Positions 4,441 to 5,569 of a stretch of 5,569 bases of DNA are shown piece by piece (position 1 is the stretch's first letter; each line of letters begins with the position of its first letter). This stretch comes from DASYSA01 sp036003885 (GTDB lineage: Bacteria; Acidobacteriota; Blastocatellia; UBA7656). The stretch is from contig DASYSA010000191.1 in assembly GCA_036003885.1 (NCBI GenBank), positions 1 to 5,569 of the forward strand, given 5' to 3'. Both the position numbers and the translations under genes were made by a program. Under the pieces are notes generated by a model. It did no database searches. It had not been told where the DNA came from and saw nothing but the letters and a program-made list of their open reading frames with translations.

Positions 4441-4798
4441 GATAATGATCAGATCAAAACGCTGCAGTCGAATCAGGGTGCGCTTCAGTTGCCGCTCTTC
4501 ACGAGCCTCCACCAGTGTGTTGACCAGGTCGGCCGCCGTCCAGAACTGTACCCGATAACCGGCCCGGCACACTTCCATGCCAAAGACAATCCCCGCGTGC
4601 GTTTTGCCGGTGCCATGCTTGCCGATAAAAATCAGTTTCTCGTGCCGGCCAATCTAATCGCACTCGGCATACTGGCGGATGGCAGCCGCTGCCAGTCCCG
4701 GCCACTTCCATCAGCTTTAGATTATACCGCTCGACCAGTCGTAGGAGTTGTCTAATCTGGTAAGGCTTGGCTTCACCTCGGACTTCCTGAATATTAAT
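4441..4798 (-). pseudogene. istB: IS21-family helper ATPase IstB, truncated and broken
   Basis: Three pieces in two frames match IstB. The N-terminus is INIQEVRGEAKPYQIRQLLR and LVERYNLKLMEVAG. After a frameshift near 4695 come LAAAAIRQYAECD, an in-frame TAG at 4656-4654, then EKLIFIGKHGTGKTHAG with the Walker A motif, and EVCRAGYRVQFWTAADLVN, TLVEAREERQLKRTLIRL, QRFDLIII. The next residues in the family are DE of Walker B, but the sequence switches to integron integrase at 4440. The start codon position reads ATT (4798-4796), perhaps a mutated ATG. Only about 60 residues precede the P-loop, fewer than the roughly 100 usual, so an internal loss is possible. IstB works with the transposase IstA, which is not visible. 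No terminal inverted repeats were found. A dead relic. Confidence 0.85.
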
Positions 4799-4863
4799 TG
4801 GCTCGGGGAGCTGCACGTGCGTGAAGATGTAGTGGCTGCCAGCCAAGCTCCCGGAATTCTGTC

Positions 4864-4886
4864 GCCCGGCCCAAAAACGGCCGGGC
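4864..4886. repeat. Perfect GC-rich hairpin
   Basis: GCCCGGCC (4864-4871) pairs perfectly with GGCCGGGC (4879-4886) around loop CAAAAAC. On the minus strand the loop reads GTTTTTG. There is no T-run after the stem on either strand, so it is not a textbook terminator. With the next hairpin it suggests a REP-type intergenic element. The whole stretch 4799-5016 has no gene I can support. Confidence 0.6.
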
Positions 4887-4913
4887 TCAGGGTGTCGAGA
4901 ATGGTCGGGCAGT

Positions 4914-4951
4914 CCCAGGGCTCCGCAAGCTCCGCCCTGGGCTTTATTCTT
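4914..4951 (+). repeat. GC-rich hairpin followed by a T-rich tract (REP-like or terminator-like)
   Basis: CCCAGGGC (4914-4921) pairs with GCCCTGGG (4934-4941) and is followed by CTTTATTCTT. As a terminator it would serve plus-strand transcription, but no plus-strand gene is seen, so a dispersed intergenic repeat is the better reading. Inside the loop, TCCGC and GCTCCGCC repeat the same motif. Confidence 0.45.
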
Positions 4952-5016
4952 CCGCCCGGCCGGCTCACCACTCGGTCCCGTATCACATACTGCAGGACTG
5001 TGCGCGACAAGAATCC

Positions 5017-5109
5017 TTAATTCGTTAGGCGGCAAGTCGGGTGCTCACCTGAGGTCCCTTCACTCGCATAAGGCTGGTGAGAGGCAATGGATGTCAATCT
5101 GGTATTCAT
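5017..5109 (-). CDS. Possible 30-residue ORF of a mini-cassette
   Basis: ATG 5109 to TAA 5019-5017 encodes MNTRLTSIASHQPYASEGTS and then GEHPTCRLTN. AAGGA lies five bases upstream of the ATG. The ORF begins about 25 bases after the attC core at 5138-5132, and its last codons (CRLTN) are formed by a second attC core, GCCTAAC at 5030-5024. Genes that stop inside the attC core are common in cassettes. No homology is recognised and the length is marginal; it may be a remnant left by deletion or chance. Confidence 0.3.
   Translation of the reverse strand: MNTRLTSIASHQPYASEGTSGEHPTCRLTN
5024..5030 (-). other. Lone attC inverse core (GCCTAAC), rest of the site missing
   Basis: GCCGCCTAAC on the minus strand is the complement of GTTAGGCGGC, found at the previous cassette boundary (5138-5129). 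Ten bases therefore match in inverted orientation across about 110 bases. No partner arm or GTTRRRY core follows downstream; hairpins and istB sequence take its place. Read as an attC cut off by a rearrangement. Confidence 0.5.
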
Positions 5110-5131
5110 CGCCGTCCTTGAACGTGGGGCC

Positions 5132-5223
5132 GCCTAACGGCCATGTTCAGCGGGCCGCCGCCGAGCGATTGATGATAGTCACATGACTCGGGTGCGGCGG
5201 CTCCGCTGGAACGGGTGTTAGGC
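5132..5223 (-). other. Integron attC site (92 bp), 3' end of the amidohydrolase cassette
   Basis: Canonical cores on both sides: GCCTAAC (5223-5217) and GTTAGGC (5138-5132) on the minus strand. The arms pair as GTTCCAGCGGAGCCGCCGC with GCGGCGGCCCGCTGAAC, then CGAG with CTCG, with single unpaired bases on one side as in typical attC sites. A loop of about 20 bases remains. It starts 22 bases downstream of the amidohydrolase stop. The clearest attC in the window. Confidence 0.88.
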
Positions 5224-5244
5224 CCGATGATTTTACAGACAAAC

Positions 5245-5569
5245 TCATTTCTTATTAGCCTCTGCCTCAACGCTGGCCAGCATCGCTTGCAACTCTGACT
5301 TTGGTATGAGTCTCCCATTAACCACGACCGCATTGATCTTTTGTGTGTTGTGGATGTCTTCCAATGGATTCGCTTCGAGCAAAACCAGATCGGCCAATTT
5401 ACCTTTCTCCACCGTGCCGAGGGAATCGGCCTGGTCGAGAAATTTTGCCGGATTGATGGTGGCGGTCTGGAGTGCCTCCAATGGAGTGAAGCCCGCTTGC
5501 ACAAACAGCGCCAGCTCGTGCAGGCTGAAACCGGGGACGACGTATGGCACACCGAAGTCAGTTCCGGCA
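5245..5569 (-). CDS. Amidohydrolase (imidazolonepropionase-like), C-terminal part (start outside window)
   Basis: The open frame enters from the window edge as AGTDFGVPYVVPGFSLHELA, then LFVQAGFTPLEALQTATINP, AKFL, GTVEKGKLADLVLLEANPLE, and ends EAEANKK with a stop at 5245-5247. This is the end of the TIM barrel and the C-terminal beta-sandwich of HutI-like metal-dependent hydrolases. The Asp in AGTD, conserved as a metal or catalytic residue, is present. Family members cleave cyclic amides, dipeptides or related compounds; relatives with signal peptides act outside the cytoplasm. The substrate cannot be told. No damage in the visible 107 codons. It is closely related in sequence to the remnant at 790-1063 and is followed by the attC at 5132-5223, so it is cassette cargo. 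An apparent start at 5550 (GTG) is internal to the domain and not real. Confidence 0.88.
   Translation of the reverse strand, partial: AGTDFGVPYVVPGFSLHELALFVQAGFTPLEALQTATINPAKFLDQADSLGTVEKGKLADLVLLEANPLEDIHNTQKINAVVVNGRLIPKSELQAMLASVEAEANKK

Noticed and set aside
4914..4951. Rho-independent terminator of a plus-strand gene
   Set aside because: The hairpin and T-rich tail fit, but no plus-strand gene exists upstream, so I list it as a repeat-like hairpin instead.
4441..5016. A complete IS21 element
   Set aside because: No IstA reading frame, no terminal inverted repeats and no target duplication could be found; only a broken istB part is present.
4499..5035. A 178-codon minus-strand ORF taken as one gene
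   Set aside because: Only its middle (about 4798-4700) is IstB-like. The first part crosses GC hairpins and the last part is istB read in the wrong frame.
5106..5552. A 148-codon minus-strand ORF overlapping the amidohydrolase end
   Set aside because: It is a frame shadow: the overlapping frame encodes a clear amidohydrolase C-terminus, and this one runs through the attC site.
1..5569. CRISPR array, tRNA or rRNA genes
   Set aside because: No regularly spaced direct repeats, no tRNA cloverleaf and no rRNA core sequence were seen on either strand.

Overview
This window looks like a decayed integron cassette region (or cluster of attC sites) from a GC-rich, probably soil or sediment bacterium. 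Secreted PD40/TolB-like and amidohydrolase proteins plus a cupredoxin would suit Acidobacteriota or a similar group, but that taxonomic guess is weak inference. Every gene or gene remnant I can support reads on the minus strand, so the natural reading direction is from high to low coordinates.

Layout, reading the minus strand. (1) 5569-5245: the C-terminal end of a secreted amidohydrolase. It is followed at 5223-5132 by a well-formed integron attC site (GCCTAAC...GTTAGGC with a long imperfect hairpin). (2) 5138-5017: a very short cassette-like unit with a possible 30-residue ORF, ending in a lone attC core. (3) 5016-4799: no gene, but strong GC hairpins. (4) 4798-4441: a broken IS21-type istB ATPase, joined directly to (5) 4439-4127: the C-terminal catalytic part of an integron integrase (IntI), which carries a frameshift. 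(6) 4126-3873: a gene-free stretch ending in a GTTATGC core, a candidate attI or cassette boundary. (7) 3845-3340: a frameshifted small secreted protein, followed by attC 3331-3230. (8) 3178-2351: an intact MOSC-domain protein, followed by attC 2330-2268. (9) 2247-1959: the N-terminus of a secreted amidohydrolase, frameshifted and fused at its metal-binding His-x-His motif to (10) 1967-1419: a complete-looking type-1 copper protein. (11) 1258-1041: a small secreted protein with a frameshift. (12) 1063-790: another amidohydrolase C-terminal fragment, fused to (13) 789-480: the 3' end of a group II intron (maturase C-terminus plus domains V and VI). (14) 455-1: the N-terminus of a secreted PD40/TolB-like protein running off the window.

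The pieces are linked. In the two central cassettes the 5' boundary core (GTTATGC, GTTCGGC) is the exact complement of the inverse core of that same cassette's attC (GCATAAC, GCCGAAC), as expected for real excisable cassettes. The amidohydrolase N-terminus starts right after a GTTAGGC core, and the amidohydrolase C-terminus at the other end of the window is followed by GCCTAAC, so they look like the two ends of the same type of cassette. A ~120 bp leader encoding 5' UTR and signal peptide is nearly identical in front of the amidohydrolase and the PD40 protein. The similarity starts exactly at GGC, the last three bases of the attC core, and the intron 3' end abuts that same GGC. This matches known group IIC intron targeting of attC sites.

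Only the MOSC gene and the cupredoxin look clearly intact. The rest is a patchwork of truncated and frameshifted fragments with sharp junctions. True mosaic decay and assembly or sequencing error both need to be considered.
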